From the NCBI RefSeq assembly GCF_002934685.1, contig NZ_NKHL01000093.1:1-64000 (forward strand): 64,000 nucleotides of DNA, given 5' to 3'. This DNA is from Pseudomonas bohemica. GTDB taxonomy: Bacteria > Pseudomonadota > Gammaproteobacteria > Pseudomonadales > Pseudomonadaceae. Shown here one piece after another: positions 62,631 to 64,000 of the stretch. How positions within the stretch are numbered: position 1 is the stretch's first letter; each line of letters starts with the position of its first letter. Both the position numbers and the translations under genes were made by a program. A model generated the notes under the pieces. That model saw nothing but the letters and a program-made list of their open reading frames with translations. It was not told the origin of the DNA and ran no database searches.

Positions 62631-63785
62631 TCATGTGCGCTCCTCTTTCATGCGCATGGCGGCCAGTATCGCGGCAAGCAGCGCAGCCAGGCTGGCGATG
62701 GCAAACGTCCATCCTGCCCCCAGCGCGTTCCAGCTGTACCCCGAATACAAGGCGCCCATCGCCCCGCCGGTGCCGGACAACGCCGCATACAGTGCCTGTC
62801 CCTGGCCCTGCTGGCGGGGGCCGAAACTGCGTTGCAGAAAATGGATGGCGGCCGCGTGGAAACTGCCGAAAGTGGCCGCATGCAACAGCTGGGCGAAGAT
62901 CAATATTGGTAGATGATCGGCGAAGCTACCCAGCAAAAGCCAGCGCAGCGCGGCCAACGCGAAGCTGGTGATCAGTACGTGACGCACGCTCAAGCGCTGC
63001 AGAATCCGGCTCATGGCCAGAAACATCAGCACTTCTGCCACCACTCCCACCGCCCAAAGCATGCCGATGATGCCGCGGCTGTAGCCCAGTTGCTCCAGGT
63101 GCAAGGTGAGGAAGGTGTAATAAGGGCCGTGGCTCAGTTGCATCAAGGCCACGCAGACGTAAAAAGCCAGTACGCCGGGGCTGAACAATTGCTTCAGGAA
63201 GCCCTCGCCTGCCGGACGCTGGGTCGACACCGCTGGCTGCGCGTTGGGCACCCACCAGCTACTGGCGACGATCCCGGCCATGATCACCAGCAGCGCCTGG
63301 GGGTACAGGTCAAGGCTGAACCATTCGAACAGGCGGCCCAATCCGACCACGGTCAGGATGAAGCCAATCGAACCCCACAAACGAATCTGACTGTAGCGCG
63401 CGGTCTGGCCCTGCAAATGCGCAAGGGTGATGACCTCGAACTGTGGCAACACGGCGTGCCAGAAAAAGGCGTGCAGCGCCATGACCATGGCCAGCCAGGC
63501 ATAGGATTTGTCGACGAGAATCAACGAGAAGCACGCCAGGGTGCAAACCGCGCCAAAGCGCACGATGGCCAGGCGCCGACCGCTGTAGTCACCCAACCAG
63601 CCCCAGAGGTTCGGCGCCACGCAGCGCATCAGCATGGGGATGGCCACCAGCTCTCCGATACGTGCACTGGGAAACCCCAAGTGATCGAAGTACAGCGCCA
63701 GAAACGGCGCCGTCGAACCGAGCAAGGCGAAATAGAAAAGATAGAAGCTGGACAGTCGCCAGTAGGGAAGCGCCGCCACGTTCAT
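62631..63785 (-). CDS. MFS transporter (HcaT-like)
   Basis: A 384-residue, 12-helix major-facilitator protein of the MFS_1-like/HcaT group: MNVAALPYWRLSSFYLFYFA at the start, GLGRLFEWFSLDLYPQA, then LRWLLLGSFADHLPILIFAQ and FGSFHAAAIHFLQRSFGPRQ. It lies 31 bases after the aroC stop and is probably co-transcribed with it. The aroC-MFS order is conserved in other pseudomonads as I recall it. Cargo unknown. Confidence 0.88.
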   Translation of the reverse strand: MNVAALPYWRLSSFYLFYFALLGSTAPFLALYFDHLGFPSARIGELVAIPMLMRCVAPNLWGWLGDYSGRRLAIVRFGAVCTLACFSLILVDKSYAWLAMVMALHAFFWHAVLPQFEVITLAHLQGQTARYSQIRLWGSIGFILTVVGLGRLFEWFSLDLYPQALLVIMAGIVASSWWVPNAQPAVSTQRPAGEGFLKQLFSPGVLAFYVCVALMQLSHGPYYTFLTLHLEQLGYSRGIIGMLWAVGVVAEVLMFLAMSRILQRLSVRHVLITSFALAALRWLLLGSFADHLPILIFAQLLHAATFGSFHAAAIHFLQRSFGPRQQGQGQALYAALSGTGGAMGALYSGYSWNALGAGWTFAIASLAALLAAILAAMRMKEERT

Positions 63786-63816
63786 ACGCCCGTGGCAGCG
63801 TTACCGGAGGGTGGCA

Positions 63817-64000
63817 TTACAGCTGACCCAGAACCGGGGTGTTGACTCGCACGTCCAGGTTTTGCCCGCGATGACGCAGTAGATGATCGAGCAGCACGAT
63901 CGCCATCATCGCCTCAGCGATCGGGGTGGCGCGAATGCCGACACACGGGTCGTGACGGCCCTTGGTGATCACTTCGGCCGGATTGCCGTCGATGTCGATC
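63817..64000 (-). CDS. aroC: Chorismate synthase, 3' end only
   Basis: The last 60 codons of aroC, cut by the right edge of the window. The reading frame ends VNTPVLGQL at TAA 63819-63817. It contains the conserved [16 protein letters not shown] and [13 protein letters not shown] segments of chorismate synthase, the last enzyme of the shikimate pathway. The remainder of the gene lies beyond 64000. Confidence 0.93.
   Translation of the reverse strand, partial: IDIDGNPAEVITKGRHDPCVGIRATPIAEAMMAIVLLDHLLRHRGQNLDVRVNTPVLGQL

Overview
The window is chromosomal DNA of a Pseudomonas, most likely of the fluorescens group. The signs are high GC, dense leaderless gene packing, many paired REP sequences of the GTGGGAGTGAGCTTGCTCAC and GGAGCGCGCTTGCCCGCGA types, and Pseudomonas-specific families (DUF3509-like protein, PACE pump, GMN-type CorA). 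From memory, blocks of gene order also resemble P. aeruginosa PAO1 (the PA0877-PA0886 itaconate block and the aroC-MFS-mtnD neighbourhood). No prophage, integron, IS transposase or CRISPR array was seen.

Layout. 0.3-10.6 kb: a complete itaconate (C5-dicarboxylate) utilisation cluster on the minus strand: TRAP transporter (P, Q, M), citramalyl-CoA lyase, itaconate CoA-transferase, MmgE/PrpD protein, acyl-CoA dehydrogenase and itaconyl-CoA hydratase, with a divergent LysR regulator. 10.7-14.5 kb: an AT-richer patch of unrecognised fragments, a cupin, a 295-bp inverted-repeat element, an AraC regulator and a decapitated acetyltransferase. 14.6-21 kb: a lipoprotein-like hydrolase, then a full 2-deoxyribose regulon (deoC, DeoR-family repressor, deoX, deoP, deoK) whose two promoter regions carry matching 16-bp palindromes. 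21.3-31.1 kb: LysR-PACE efflux pair, fluoroacetate-dehalogenase-like hydrolase, AhpD-like and PhzF-like enzymes, an MFS gene broken by one in-frame stop, HD protein, RarD permease, ZapE-like ATPase and MFS transporter.

31.2-32.1 kb: five tandem ~167-bp units, each holding a REP doublet. 32.2-44.4 kb: SulP permease, dCache chemoreceptor, a Cys-to-Ser isochorismatase-like protein, LysR debris next to tRNA-Ser(GGA), small regulators and secreted proteins, NCS1 permease, crotonase, PlsC and CorA. 44.5-53 kb: class I amidotransferase, a FadB/FadA-type beta-oxidation pair, and the transglutaminase / alpha-E / ATP-grasp operon. 53-64 kb: RraB-like protein, LTA-synthase-like sulfatase, a hipBA toxin-antitoxin module with repeated operator-like sites, small proteins, a DUF3509-like gene behind a sigma-54-like promoter, a LuxR solo, an acireductone dioxygenase homologue that has lost a metal-binding His, an MFS transporter and the 3' end of aroC.

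How the genes work together. The first block imports itaconate by TRAP and converts it to acetyl-CoA and pyruvate. The second imports deoxyribose, equilibrates its anomers, phosphorylates it and cleaves it to acetaldehyde and glyceraldehyde-3-phosphate. Most of the rest is housekeeping or accessory single genes separated by REP doublets. I found no clear candidate for a wholly new multi-gene system. The most unusual items are the metal-ligand-deficient MtnD homologue with mtnB and mtnC missing beside it, the HipA loop with its serine shifted, the matched deoxyribose operators, the REP-doublet array, and an orphan terminator that may end a small RNA.
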